Below, piece after piece: positions 44,774 through 53,185 of a stretch of DNA of 64,000 nucleotides. The stretch lies in contig DJTE01000033.1 in NCBI GenBank assembly GCA_002439165.1, forward strand, positions 202,488-266,487, read 5' to 3'. Under the pieces are notes generated by a model. That model had not been told where the DNA came from, did no database searches, and saw only the letters and a list, made by a program, of their open reading frames with translations. The number at the start of each line of letters is the position of its first letter. Position 1 is the first letter of the stretch. The position numbers and the translations under genes are program-made. Source of the stretch: Chryseobacterium indologenes. GTDB lineage: Bacteria; Bacteroidota; Bacteroidia; Flavobacteriales; Weeksellaceae.

Positions 44774-45631
44774 TTATATCACCATTTTATCGATTGGAAT
44801 TATTAATATGTCCTGGGCTCCGTTTTGTTTCAGCTCATCGATGACCTCCCAGAATCTTTCTTCATCAATCACGGAATGGATACTGCTCCATCCTTTTTCT
44901 GCCAGCGGAATAACAGTGGGACTTTTCAATACCGGGAGTACGGAAGCAATATCCTTAATTTTTTCATCGGGAACGTTCATGAGAATATATTTTGAATTTT
45001 TAGCTTTTAAAACAGCTTTGATTCTGAACAGAAATTTTTGCAGAACAGCTTCTTTTTCCTCATTGAGTTCTGAGGTTTTTGCGAGAACAGCTTCTGATTT
45101 CAGAAGGGTTACCGTTTCTCTCAATCCGTTTTTGAAGAGTGTGCTTCCGGAGCTTACAATATCGCAGATCCCATCTGCCAGGCCTATATTCGGGGCTATT
45201 TCCACTGATCCTGAAATGATGTGAATTTCTGAACTGATCCCGTTTTTATCGAGATAACTTTTCAGGGTATTGGGATAGGAAGTGGCTATTTTTTTATTCT
45301 GGAAATAAGAAGGATCATCTGTTTCTATATCTTTCGGAACTGCAAGGGAAACCCTGCATTTGGAAAACCCGAGTTTCTGGACAATCCTGATATTTTTCTG
45401 TTTTTCTGCCAAAAGATTTTCGCCTACAATAGCAATATCCACCACTCCATCTTCCAGATACTGCGGAATATCGGAGTTTCTGAGATAGAGGATCTCCATC
45501 GGAAAATTATCTACGGATACTTTAAGCTGGTCTTTTCCATTGTTGATATAGATTCCGCAATCTTTCAGGAGCTGTAATGATTCTTCGTACAGCCGGCCGC
45601 TTTTCTGAACTGCAATTTTTAATTTACTCAT
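44774..45631 (-). CDS. hisG: ATP phosphoribosyltransferase
   Basis: 285 aa from ATG 45631 (MSKLKIAVQKSGRLYEESLQ). A TTG 24 bp upstream adds unconserved residues and is rejected. Long-form HisG: catalytic domain with VDIAIVGENLLAE, the PRPP loop DIVSSGSTLFKNGLRE, and a C-terminal regulatory domain (KYILMNVPDEKI ... WEVIDELKQNGAQDILIIPI) that binds histidine for feedback inhibition. It is the first structural gene of the operon, 72 bp after the attenuator hairpin. Confidence 0.97.
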   Translation of the reverse strand: MSKLKIAVQKSGRLYEESLQLLKDCGIYINNGKDQLKVSVDNFPMEILYLRNSDIPQYLEDGVVDIAIVGENLLAEKQKNIRIVQKLGFSKCRVSLAVPKDIETDDPSYFQNKKIATSYPNTLKSYLDKNGISSEIHIISGSVEIAPNIGLADGICDIVSSGSTLFKNGLRETVTLLKSEAVLAKTSELNEEKEAVLQKFLFRIKAVLKAKNSKYILMNVPDEKIKDIASVLPVLKSPTVIPLAEKGWSSIHSVIDEERFWEVIDELKQNGAQDILIIPIDKMVI

Positions 45632-45702
45632 TGTATTCTTTTTGAATCTGAGCAAATAAAACTGATCTGTTGTAAGTTTCTAAGAAGGAGTATTCAGGAA
45701 AC

Positions 45703-45734
45703 AAAAAAACCGTCTATTTACTCAGACGGTTTTT
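45703..45734 (-). terminator. his attenuator (terminator with competing antiterminator)
   Basis: On the minus strand AAACCGTCT pairs with AGACGGTTT around GAGTAAAT, then a run of T. The 5' arm CCGTCT (45724-45729) can instead pair with AGACGG (45775-45780), which lies inside the leader-peptide codons Lys17-Gly19. This gives the mutually exclusive 2:3 and 3:4 hairpins of classical transcription attenuation. Confidence 0.85.
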
Positions 45735-45764
45735 AATTATTTTGATTTTTAACGTAGGTACATA

Positions 45765-45830
45765 CTAATCAATTCCGTCTTTGCAGAGATGATAGTAGTA
45801 ATGATGTACTGTTAAAAAATTCGGTTTCAT
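45765..45830 (-). CDS. Histidine operon leader peptide
   Basis: A 21-codon frame from ATG at 45830 to TAG: MKPNFLTV, then HHYYYHLC, then KDGID. Three His and three Tyr codons in six consecutive codons are far from chance. It lies 18 bp after the -7 element and directly before the attenuator hairpin in front of hisG. Ribosome stalling at the His codons when charged tRNA-His is scarce would leave the AGACGG segment free to form the antiterminator. Too short for routine gene calling. Confidence 0.88.
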   Translation of the reverse strand: MKPNFLTVHHYYYHLCKDGID

Positions 45831-45847
45831 TGTTTTGAATTGTGGTA

Positions 45848-45877
45848 CAAATGTAGGATTTATTTTTAAAATGCAAA
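45848..45877 (-). promoter_or_regulatory. his operon promoter
   Basis: TTTG (45874-45877), 18-bp spacer, TACATTTG (45848-45855) on the minus strand: an excellent match to the Bacteroidota housekeeping consensus TTTG-N18/19-TAnnTTTG. It lies just downstream of the stop codon of the glycosyltransferase gene. Confidence 0.8.
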
Positions 45878-45883
45878 GTTTTT

Positions 45884-46981
45884 TTACATTAATTTTTTAT
45901 AAAGATCCATCAGCTGAGCGGCAATGGGTTCGTCATTGAATTTCTGCACAAACTCGAAACTCTTTTCTGCACGGCGTTTTCTTTCGGATTCATTATCCCA
46001 GAGGAACCGTATTTTGGCTTTAAGGTCCAGATAGTTTCCGGGATCTACGTAAACCGAGTCTTTTCCTCCTGCTTCGGGGAGGCAGCTTATGTTGCTTGTT
46101 ATCGTAACCGTTTTTGAGAAAAGCGCTTCTATAACCGGGATTCCGAAGCCTTCAAAGAAACTTGGATATACAAAAATATCAGCCAGTTTGTAGATAACGG
46201 CCAGCTCATCCATAGAAACCCCTTCAAGGAAACGGACCTGTTTTTCCATTTTATTTTTCCGGATGAAATCGGCTACTTTTTTATAGTAATTGGTTTTTCT
46301 GCCTACTACAACAAGCGGTATTTCCGTTCCCTGAATGGCTTTAACGATATTCAGAAGGTTTTTGCGGTCTTCTATGGTTCCTACATTCAGAATGAAACGT
46401 GCCGGAAGCCTGAATTTATCTTTTACAGCATGGATCTGCTCTTCAGTCTGCTGTTCTTTGAATGCTTTGTGACATCCCTGGTAGATCACTTCGATCTTTG
46501 TTTCAGGAACTTTCAGGTAATGGATAATATCTCTTTTGGTCTGTTCTGAAATGGCAATGATCCTATCTGCTGTTTCAGCTGCTTTTCTGAATTTCCAGAG
46601 ATGGATCTTCCTGTCAAAAAAGGAATAATACTGCGGATATCTCATAAAGATCAGATCATGGATGGTGACGATTTTTATGATCGGTTTTTTATCCCATTTC
46701 AGGGGCAGTTCACCGGAAAGCCCGTGGAAAATATCCGCACCCTGTTTCTGGGCATCTTTACCCATTTTAAACTGACGGGAGAATTTTCCTTTTGAGGTTT
46801 CCACAAATCGCACATCAGATCTTTCCAGAATATCTTTTCCCCGTTCTGAAGTATTTTTATTCAGCAGGAGGTATTCATTTTCAGGATAATACTGAGACAG
46901 AATCCTTACCAGGTCCCGTGAATAATTGCCCAATCCGGACGTATTATGAAAAAAACGTTTTGCATCGAAGGCAATTTTCAT
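45884..46981 (-). CDS. Glycosyltransferase family 4 protein
   Basis: About 365 aa from ATG 46981 (MKIAFDAKRFFHNTSGLGNY); two further ATGs lie within 15 bp upstream. GT-B fold: N-terminal acceptor domain with GLGNYSRDLV, ADIFHGLSGE and IVTIHDLIFMRYPQYY, C-terminal domain with FILNVGTIEDRKNLLNIVKA and the nucleotide-sugar-binding EX7E segment in VYPSFFEGFGIPVIEALFSK. It transfers a sugar, probably mannose- or rhamnose-like, in surface polysaccharide synthesis; the acceptor is unknown. It stands alone. Confidence 0.88.
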   Translation of the reverse strand: MKIAFDAKRFFHNTSGLGNYSRDLVRILSQYYPENEYLLLNKNTSERGKDILERSDVRFVETSKGKFSRQFKMGKDAQKQGADIFHGLSGELPLKWDKKPIIKIVTIHDLIFMRYPQYYSFFDRKIHLWKFRKAAETADRIIAISEQTKRDIIHYLKVPETKIEVIYQGCHKAFKEQQTEEQIHAVKDKFRLPARFILNVGTIEDRKNLLNIVKAIQGTEIPLVVVGRKTNYYKKVADFIRKNKMEKQVRFLEGVSMDELAVIYKLADIFVYPSFFEGFGIPVIEALFSKTVTITSNISCLPEAGGKDSVYVDPGNYLDLKAKIRFLWDNESERKRRAEKSFEFVQKFNDEPIAAQLMDLYKKLM

Positions 46982-47106
46982 GTTCATGTTTTTCAATAAG
47001 CTTTTTTAACTTTTCAAAGGTATCAATAAAATAAACCCTAAATGTATATTCAGGGTTTTTAATATGTATTTTAAGAATTAATCTTCAAAATTTAGATCAA
47101 TATAGC

Positions 47107-47919
47107 TTATACAGCTACATTATTATCTCTTAAAGCATCGTTCAGAGATGTCTTTTTATCGGTAGATTCTTTTCTCTGACCAATGATCAGGGCACATGGA
47201 ACCTGGTATTCACCAGCCGGATACTGTTTTGTATAGCTTCCCGGAATTACTACGGAACGGGCAGGTACTCTTCCTTTGATTTCTACGGGCTCACTTCCTG
47301 TTACGTCGATAATTTTTGTTGAAGCTGTCAGTACTACATTGGCACCCAATACAGCCTCTTTTTCTACGTGAACGCCCTCTACCACGATACATCTTGAACC
47401 GATAAAGCAGTCGTCTTCAATGATTACCGGAGCGGCCTGAAGCGGTTCCAGTACTCCACCGATTCCAACACCTCCGCTTAGGTGTACATTTTTCCCGATC
47501 TGTGCGCAGCTTCCAACCGTTGCCCATGTATCTACCATAGTTCCTGAATCTACATAAGCGCCGATATTTACATAAGACGGCATCATGATCACTCCTGAAG
47601 CTACGAAAGATCCTTCTCTTGCGATGGCATGCGGTACAACTCTCACTCCTTTTTCAGCATAGTTTTTCTTCAAAGGAATTTTGTCATGAAATTCAAACGG
47701 ACCTACCTCAATAGTTTCCATTTTCTGAATCGGGAAATACATTACTACGGCTTTCTTCACCCACTCATTTACCTGCCATCCGTTTTCCACAGGTTCAGCA
47801 ACACGAAGTTCACCGGAATCCAGTAAGGAGATTACTTCTCTTATCGCCTTCCGGCTGTCTTCATTCTGTAATAAATCTCTGTTATCCCAAATGTTTTCAA
47901 TTGTTTGTTGTAACGACAT
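47107..47919 (-). CDS. dapD: 2,3,4,5-tetrahydropyridine-2,6-dicarboxylate N-succinyltransferase
   Basis: 270 aa. Left-handed beta-helix acyltransferase with hexapeptide repeats (VNIGAYVDSGTMVDTWATVG, then KNVHLSGGVGIGGVLEPLQA, then VIIEDDCFIGSRCIVVEGVH). N-terminal helical domain (LQQTIENIWDNRD) as in DapD. It acts in the succinylase branch of lysine/diaminopimelate synthesis. Confidence 0.95.
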   Translation of the reverse strand: MSLQQTIENIWDNRDLLQNEDSRKAIREVISLLDSGELRVAEPVENGWQVNEWVKKAVVMYFPIQKMETIEVGPFEFHDKIPLKKNYAEKGVRVVPHAIAREGSFVASGVIMMPSYVNIGAYVDSGTMVDTWATVGSCAQIGKNVHLSGGVGIGGVLEPLQAAPVIIEDDCFIGSRCIVVEGVHVEKEAVLGANVVLTASTKIIDVTGSEPVEIKGRVPARSVVIPGSYTKQYPAGEYQVPCALIIGQRKESTDKKTSLNDALRDNNVAV

Positions 47920-47943
47920 GTTTCTTGTTTAAATTATACCGGT

Positions 47944-47951
47944 CAAAGATA
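47944..47951 (-). promoter_or_regulatory. -7 element of dapD
   Basis: TATCTTTG on the minus strand, 24 bp before the dapD ATG. Confidence 0.5.
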
Positions 47952-47988
47952 CAAAAAAGTTCATCAAAACTGTTTGTTCCTGCTGCTT

Positions 47989-48600
47989 TTAATGAAAACG
48001 CAACATACGGCCTGCTGTCTTTTTATAATTCAGATAATCCGTTCCGTGCTGCTGCAGTAAATGTTCTTCTTCCAGTCTGATCTGAATCTGCATCAGCATG
48101 TGTCCTGAAAGTAAAAATGTAAATGAAATAACTGTGGGTACCAGGAATAAGAAACCGATAAGAGCAACGGTCATTCCAAGAAAAACAGGGTTTCTTGAAA
48201 TTCGGAATAAGCCGGTAACTATGAGTTTTGTTTTTGTTGTATGATCTATCCCAATCCTCCATGAATCCTTCATTTGTATCTGTGCTGTTATAACCCAGAT
48301 AAAAGCGGATATCATCATCAGTATCCCGGAATATCTGAAACCAGAATGATCTAAAAACCGGATTTTAAAAGCCGGCAGCGTTTTTCCCGGAAATAAGAGT
48401 ATAAAAAGTGTATAGACAAAAAGTGTTATCAGGATTATTTTGAAATAACGGCCGATCAGTCCGTAAGCAGAGCTGTCGCCGGGAAGCACATCCGGATTTC
48501 TGCCTGTTCTTTTATATACCATCACGCTGGTTCCCAGAAAGGCAATGGCAAAAAAGACTATAAAGTAAAGAGGAGCAAAGAATCTGATAAAATCTGTCAT
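47989..48600 (-). CDS. Isoprenylcysteine carboxyl methyltransferase (ICMT)-like integral membrane protein
   Basis: 203 aa with about five membrane helices (IRFFAPLYFIVFFAIAFLGT, ILITLFVYTLFILLF, YSGILMMISAFIWVI, GMTVALIGFLFLV, TFLLSGHMLM). The segment LIVTGLFRISRNPVFLGMTV and the RLEEEHLLQQHGTDYLNYKK tail match the ICMT/phospholipid methyltransferase (PEMT) family, whose members methylate lipids or isoprenylated Cys using SAM. The bacterial substrate is unknown. Confidence 0.8.
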   Translation of the reverse strand: MTDFIRFFAPLYFIVFFAIAFLGTSVMVYKRTGRNPDVLPGDSSAYGLIGRYFKIILITLFVYTLFILLFPGKTLPAFKIRFLDHSGFRYSGILMMISAFIWVITAQIQMKDSWRIGIDHTTKTKLIVTGLFRISRNPVFLGMTVALIGFLFLVPTVISFTFLLSGHMLMQIQIRLEEEHLLQQHGTDYLNYKKTAGRMLRFH

Positions 48601-48658
48601 TGTTATTATTTTTATGACAAATTTCGGAATCTGTTCAACGCAATTCTATTGCAAATAT

Positions 48659-49234
48659 TTAAAGAACTCTTTGGGCGTGAAGATAGGCTTTGTTCCAGTA
48701 TTTCTCGTTGAGTGATGAAATAATCACTCCTTTTGATGTGGAAGCGTGAATAAATTTCACCTCTCCGTCAGTGCCGATATCATGAACAATACCTACGTGA
48801 GAAACCCTGCTTCCGCCTGCTGTTGCGAAGAATAACAGATCTCCGGGTTTTACTTCTTTAATATCGATTTTCTGCCCGGCTTCGGCCTGATCGGATGATC
48901 TCCGGGGAAGGGAAAAATCGTTTTCACCAAACACTTTTACCGTAAATCCTGAACAATCGAAGCCTGAGGAGGAATTTCCTCCGAATTTATAAGGAGTTCC
49001 GATATATTTTTCAGCATCTTTCAGGACATCACTGATGGATCTGGATACTTTTCCGTCAAATTTTGAGTCAAGTTTTCTGAGGTTCTCGGTTCTGGTTACT
49101 GTTTTAGAACCTGTATTTTTCTTTGAGGAAGCTGTTTTTGAGGCCCCACATGAAACAACGACAACAGAAGCAATCAACAAGACCGAAAGCTTTTTTAATC
49201 TTAAGTTTTCAAATAATCCCGGTACCATAGTCAT
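48659..49234 (-). CDS. NlpC/P60 family lipoprotein, cell-wall peptidase
   Basis: 191 aa. Lipoprotein-like signal (LSVLLIASVVVVSCGAS), a Ser/Thr/Lys linker, then the NlpC/P60 domain: FKFGGNS-type YKFGGNSSSGFDCSGFTVKV with the catalytic Cys, GDLLFFATAGGSRVSHVGIV with the His, and FIHASTSKGV with the third polar residue. It cleaves gamma-D-Glu-diaminopimelate bonds of peptidoglycan. A start two codons later (49228) is equally possible. Confidence 0.9.
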   Translation of the reverse strand: MTMVPGLFENLRLKKLSVLLIASVVVVSCGASKTASSKKNTGSKTVTRTENLRKLDSKFDGKVSRSISDVLKDAEKYIGTPYKFGGNSSSGFDCSGFTVKVFGENDFSLPRRSSDQAEAGQKIDIKEVKPGDLLFFATAGGSRVSHVGIVHDIGTDGEVKFIHASTSKGVIISSLNEKYWNKAYLHAQRVL

Positions 49235-49357
49235 CTGATTTTAAATGAAGTAACAAAATATGCACAAATATACATTTTTATCTTTTAATTATATAGCAAC
49301 TATACTACAACTCTATTATAAATATATGTTAAAATTAATATTTTATATATTTATTGC

Positions 49358-49365
49358 TATATTTG
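49358..49365 (+). promoter_or_regulatory. -7 element that decides the start at 49383
   Basis: TATATTTG fits TAnnTTTG 17 bp before ATG 49383, so the frame upstream of this point (49260-49382) is unlikely to be translated. Confidence 0.5.
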
Positions 49366-49382
49366 AGTCCAATTATTACAAT

Positions 49383-50033
49383 ATGGCAACGTATGAAAGT
49401 TTAATAAAGATCACAGGAAGTGTGGGCGATCTGGTATTTTACAGCCTGAACGGAAAAAATGTGGTCCGTAAGAAAAGCGGATTCAATAAAAAAGCTTTTA
49501 AAAAAAGTCCTTCATACGAAAAAGTACGCCAAAACAGTTCTGAATTCGGCCATTGCTCCAAAGCCGGGAAGCTTATCCGGAGCTGTATTAACGGATATAT
49601 TAAAGAAGCCGGTGATCCCCTGCTCTATCAGCGTTTTGCAAGGCTCATGACGGATATAAAGGATATGGATACCGTTTCGGAAAGAGGAAAAAGAAGTGTA
49701 GTCTATGGACTGTCTACGGAAAAAGGGAAAGACCAGTTAAAAGCTTTTCAGTTTGGAAGTAAAGCGATTATCAGTACTGAAATAAAGATTACGGCCACTC
49801 GCCATAAGATCATCCCTACCCTACACAAAGAATCCGGGATTTATCAGGTAACACTAATTACTATAAAACCGGATTTTGAAGGCTACACAGCTGCTTTTTT
49901 TGAAGAACACGCTGTTCCTGCCGAAGGAGAGGAAGTTAATTTTAAGAATCATTTTCCGGATGGAGGTCTTCTGCTCTATTTCCTTGTTATAAAGAATAAT
50001 GATGGAGATATTTTACAGATGGGATTTGTGTAG
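49383..50033 (+). CDS. Basic protein of unknown function
   Basis: 216 aa. The N-terminal half is strongly basic (GLVF-like DLVFYSLNGKNVVRKKSGFN, then KKAFKKSPSYEKVRQNSSEF), and the C-terminal half looks like a small beta-sandwich (IYQVTLITIKPDFEGYTAAF). I recall similar proteins as frequent Flavobacteriia hypothetical genes, but cannot give a function. The start is taken at MATYESLIKITGSV because of the promoter at 49358; a start at 49260 would add a low-complexity stretch. Confidence 0.65.
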   Translation: MATYESLIKITGSVGDLVFYSLNGKNVVRKKSGFNKKAFKKSPSYEKVRQNSSEFGHCSKAGKLIRSCINGYIKEAGDPLLYQRFARLMTDIKDMDTVSERGKRSVVYGLSTEKGKDQLKAFQFGSKAIISTEIKITATRHKIIPTLHKESGIYQVTLITIKPDFEGYTAAFFEEHAVPAEGEEVNFKNHFPDGGLLLYFLVIKNNDGDILQMGFV

Positions 50034-50086
50034 GTTTGATATTATTGGCTTTATCATCAGAAATGGATCATATTAATTTTTACATT

Positions 50087-50176
50087 GGAATTTTTCCTGT
50101 TCTGGGATTAAATCGTTCTGTTGGGAGGATAGGAATTTTTCCTATCCTGGGCTGAATCGTCCCTTCGGGACTCTCT
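50087..50176. repeat. Two tandem ~45-bp direct repeats with GTCCCTTCGGGAC hairpin
   Basis: GGAATTTTTCCT(G/A)T(T/C)CTGGG then (A/C)T(T/G)AATCGT occurs at 50087 and again at 50132; the second is followed by the palindrome GTCCC-TTC-GGGAC. No coding frame. The rest of the 50034-50369 gap shows nothing else but the terminator below. Confidence 0.55.
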
Positions 50177-50332
50177 GTTTTTACAGAGTTTTTGCATTGG
50201 TGAACCTTGCAGCTTTACATTTTTTTAGTATTACAGTTTTCCGGGTTAATAAATCAGGTAGATTGATTCATTCTGTTTTCCATTGTGGAATTAAGGTTTT
50301 GTGATCTTTGTCTGATATAAAATATCAGAAAT

Positions 50333-50363
50333 AAAAAAGTCCGCAGGTTAATCTGCAGACTTT
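50333..50363 (-). terminator. Terminator of the 50370-50744 gene
   Basis: On the minus strand AAAGTCTGCAG / CTGCGGACTTT stem, followed by TTTTAT. Confidence 0.7.
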
Positions 50364-50369
50364 ATATTT

Positions 50370-50744
50370 TTATTGTTTTTTCTTTTCTCCTGACCATGTT
50401 CCGGTTCTTATAGGAGTGGGAAGTGAATTTGACCAGCTTCCGTTTCCCTGACCTTCTCTTGTGAGCGCTCCCCTGAATTCTCCATCCGAAGGAAGACCCA
50501 CCACAGCGGTAAGATCTCCGGTGTCTGTAAGACGTCCTGAAATGTTATAGTTTTCATTATTTACTTCAGAATGCATTGTTCCGGATACTTTACCGTCACT
50601 TGCTACCACAAAGTTCCAGGTTCCCTTGTCATTACCGTCATATTTCCCTGACCATGTTCCGATAAAATCATAAATGGTATCATCGTCAGAGCTGCATCCG
50701 ATAAATAAAAAAGCTGTCAAAAGAAGTAAAAAAAGTTTCTTCAT
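50370..50744 (-). CDS. Small lipoprotein of unknown function
   Basis: 124 aa. MKKLFLLLLTAFLFIGCSSD is a lipoprotein signal followed by Asp-rich SSDDDT, a likely surface-export tag. The mature part (FIGTWSGKYDGNDKGTWNFV ... GTWSGEKKK) has repeated GTWSG segments, as in small lipocalin/avidin-like beta-barrels. Ligand unknown. Confidence 0.75.
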   Translation of the reverse strand: MKKLFLLLLTAFLFIGCSSDDDTIYDFIGTWSGKYDGNDKGTWNFVVASDGKVSGTMHSEVNNENYNISGRLTDTGDLTAVVGLPSDGEFRGALTREGQGNGSWSNSLPTPIRTGTWSGEKKKQ

Positions 50745-51112
50745 AGTTCTAATAGTTTTATACCCTAATCAAATTGGATTGTTTTCTTTACAGAGAACAG
50801 AATTAATATGTTTATTATTGTTTAATGTCGTGCAAATCTACTAAATTTTTCATTCAGATTATCTGAATTTTAACCGGCTGTTTATATTTTTATGAATAAG
50901 CAGCATATTTTGGCTAAAATACAAATATTTTTCAAATAGAAGGGGATGTACTTCATTTAAATCGAATAATATGGATCCTTCAAAAAATTTGAATTATTCT
51001 GATATATGTTATGTGGATTTTTAAGGAGATAAAAGAGGAAAATCACTGTTGATTTTAGGAAGCAAAGAAGAGGATTCGAATAAGCAGATGTGAAATACTA
51101 GCCGACAGCCCC

Positions 51113-51185
51113 TATCTTTGTAAGCTTTCTATAACATAAATATTATTATAAAAAGGATAAAAAATATAGAAAGCTGTTATACAAA
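51113..51185 (+). ncRNA. Possible small transcript: promoter followed by a large inverted repeat
   Basis: TATCTTTG (51113-51120) overlaps the left arm TTTGTAAGCTTTCTAT (51117-51132), and the right arm ATAGAAAGCTGTTATACAAA (51166-51185) is its complement apart from a 4-base bulge. No coding frame follows before the tRNA. It might be an sRNA or a protein-binding inverted repeat. The remainder of the 50745-51290 gap is AT-rich without visible features. Confidence 0.3.
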
Positions 51186-51244
51186 TGATTAGACTCTTAA
51201 AACCATTAAATATTTATTTTTTTAGAAAATAATAGGATAAAATA

Positions 51245-51275
51245 TTTGTATATATCGTTTAAATACTTACTTTTG
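51245..51275 (+). promoter_or_regulatory. tRNA-Ala promoter
   Basis: TTTG (51245-51248), 19-bp spacer and TACTTTTG (51268-51275), an exact match to the Bacteroidota consensus, 15 bp before the tRNA. Confidence 0.8.
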
Positions 51276-51290
51276 TAGCGCTTAAAACAT

Positions 51291-51364
51291 GGGGGATTGG
51301 CGCAGTTGGCTAGCGCGTTTGACTGGCAGTCAAAAGGTCACGGGTTCGAATCCCGTATTCTCCA
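51291..51364 (+). tRNA. tRNA-Ala (anticodon GGC)
   Basis: A 74-nt cloverleaf: acceptor GGGGGAT / ATTCTCC with the alanine-identity pair G3-U70 and discriminator A73, D arm GCGC...GCGC, anticodon stem TTTGA / TCAAA with loop CTGGCAG (GGC at positions 34-36), T arm ACGGG-TTCGAAT-CCCGT. The full CCA is not encoded. Confidence 0.95.
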
Positions 51365-51409
51365 CAGAGTATCATTGAAATTCTTTTCAAAATACATTAA
51401 AAGCTGATT

Positions 51410-51447
51410 AATCCTGCAATTCTTTTGAATATGCAGGATTTTTTTTT
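51410..51447 (+). terminator. tRNA terminator
   Basis: AATCCTGCA / TGCAGGATT stem with a run of nine T, 46 bp after the tRNA. Confidence 0.85.
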
Positions 51448-51595
51448 GACTATAATCTACTTAACTGAGATCAAGGATCAAGCGCAAAAGTTGTGGACTA
51501 AGCAAAAAGTCTGGTTAATCTGAAGAGGAAAAATGCTCTGTCTTTCACCCCTCTAAGCTGCATTCTGAAGTTACTGACTTTAAACGATTAATAAT

Positions 51596-53185
51596 TTAAG
51601 CTGGAGACAGACGTTTTGATTTCAGATACAATGCCGTACGGTTCAGATAAGGAAAAAGAAGAATCAATAGCAGAGATACGAAAAGAATCCAGACCATCAT
51701 TTCATAATAATCCATGGCAAAGCGGACCTGGTTCTGTACATTCATTCTTGCCGCCAGCAGTTTATCTGCTCCTTTCAACGCATGGTCTTCGGGCATTCCT
51801 TTTCTGTTGAGCTTTGCTGCCTGGGTATGGATAAAGTCTTTCACGGCCGGATCTATTGCACTCAAATGGTCCTGAAAAGCATTGTAGTGTCTGCTCTTTT
51901 CAAAAAGTTCAAAAAAGTTGATCAGGGCGATGCTTGCACAAAATCCCAGATACCTTACGGCAAGTGCCGTGGCAGCTGCGGAAGGTCCAATGGATGCAGG
52001 AACCGAAGAAATAATGAAAATGATGGTAGGAACCATAATCAGCCCCACTCCCAGCCCCTGAATAAACAAAGGAATATAGTAATTGAACTCATCCGCCTGC
52101 ACATCAAATGAGAAATACATCACGGCATGGAATACCAGCAGCAGCAGAAAGCCCGGTCCCCAGATATAACGTATACTCTTCTTCTGGAGCACCATACAGC
52201 ATGCGATAATTACCCCTGTAACAAGCCCGAGAATATTAAAGATATTGATATAGGAAAGATGAAACGGATCGAAATGAAGTGCAGAAATAAAATAATTATT
52301 GGTAATTCCTGAGGCAAAACGGCAAATATACATTACAAAAAGGACCACCAGCCCAACTCTGAAATTCCGGTACCTGAAAACACGCAGATCAATATAGGGT
52401 CTTTTCATTGCTTTCTGCCTGAATACCGACAGGACAGACAGAACAAAAATTGCCATTACACTTCCTGAAATACGCCCATCTTCCAGCCAGTAATATTCCT
52501 GTCCGAAAATCGTAATATATGCTATAAGCACCAGTATTGTACTATAAAGTGCAAAACTTTCCCAATCCAGTTTATATAAGGGAAATCTGGCACTGATCCG
52601 GTAATGGCTCATGGCAACAGCCAGAAAAATAAAACCGGGGATGTAAAGGAAAATAGCTCCTTTATAGATGTTATTAAAATTATAAGAGTCGATGAGGTCT
52701 GCCGTAATCAGGTTATTGAACGGCAAAGCACAGAGAAGAATTCCGAAAAATACGGAGAAACTGATCTCCCGGCCTCTTTCACTGCTCAGTCTTGTAAAAA
52801 TTAACGTCAGTGAAAGGTTAACATTACAGGCAAACAGCATTCCCTGGAGAAAACGTACCGGGAAGAGAATATAGATTTCCTTTGTACAGTAACATATCAG
52901 GCATGCAGTGATCTGCAGGGTCATAAATAAGAGAAAGTATTCCTTTGCTGCAAGGAAACTGAAAAACCGCCTTTCCAGACTGTAAAACCCTACATATCCT
53001 GCATAAAACAGGGCTACTGAAAACTGGATATCAGCAGGTTCACAGCCGTAATAGCCTGCTGCAGCATTCACATTGGCCAGCGGAAGGAAAAATATGGTGA
53101 TTCCGGGAAGGGTCATCAGGAAAAGGATGATCTTGATAAGCCATTCGGGAATCGATTTTTTGAAAAACGGAACCTTTCTAACCAT
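51596..53185 (-). CDS. MFS efflux transporter, DHA2 (EmrB/QacA-like) family
   Basis: About 529 aa from ATG 53185 (MVRKVPFFKKSIPEWLIKII); an ATG at 53212 would overlap the HlyD-like gene by 35 bp. About 14 hydrophobic segments, as in DHA2 drug:H+ antiporters; for example the ones around LFMTLQITACLICYCTKEIY and GLGVGLIMVPTIIFIISSVP (motif C-like). It works with the periplasmic adaptor and the TolC-like protein encoded upstream to export a toxic compound across both membranes. Confidence 0.88.
   Translation of the reverse strand: MVRKVPFFKKSIPEWLIKIILFLMTLPGITIFFLPLANVNAAAGYYGCEPADIQFSVALFYAGYVGFYSLERRFFSFLAAKEYFLLFMTLQITACLICYCTKEIYILFPVRFLQGMLFACNVNLSLTLIFTRLSSERGREISFSVFFGILLCALPFNNLITADLIDSYNFNNIYKGAIFLYIPGFIFLAVAMSHYRISARFPLYKLDWESFALYSTILVLIAYITIFGQEYYWLEDGRISGSVMAIFVLSVLSVFRQKAMKRPYIDLRVFRYRNFRVGLVVLFVMYICRFASGITNNYFISALHFDPFHLSYINIFNILGLVTGVIIACCMVLQKKSIRYIWGPGFLLLLVFHAVMYFSFDVQADEFNYYIPLFIQGLGVGLIMVPTIIFIISSVPASIGPSAAATALAVRYLGFCASIALINFFELFEKSRHYNAFQDHLSAIDPAVKDFIHTQAAKLNRKGMPEDHALKGADKLLAARMNVQNQVRFAMDYYEMMVWILFVSLLLILLFPYLNRTALYLKSKRLSPA

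Noticed and set aside
44595..45224. Plus-strand frame across hisD/hisG
   Set aside because: It is a shadow of the his genes on the opposite strand, with no family resemblance.
49260..49382. Upstream extension of the 49383-50033 gene
   Set aside because: It is a low-complexity Ile/Tyr/Phe stretch containing a TATATTTG promoter element; the conserved-looking protein begins at MATYESL.
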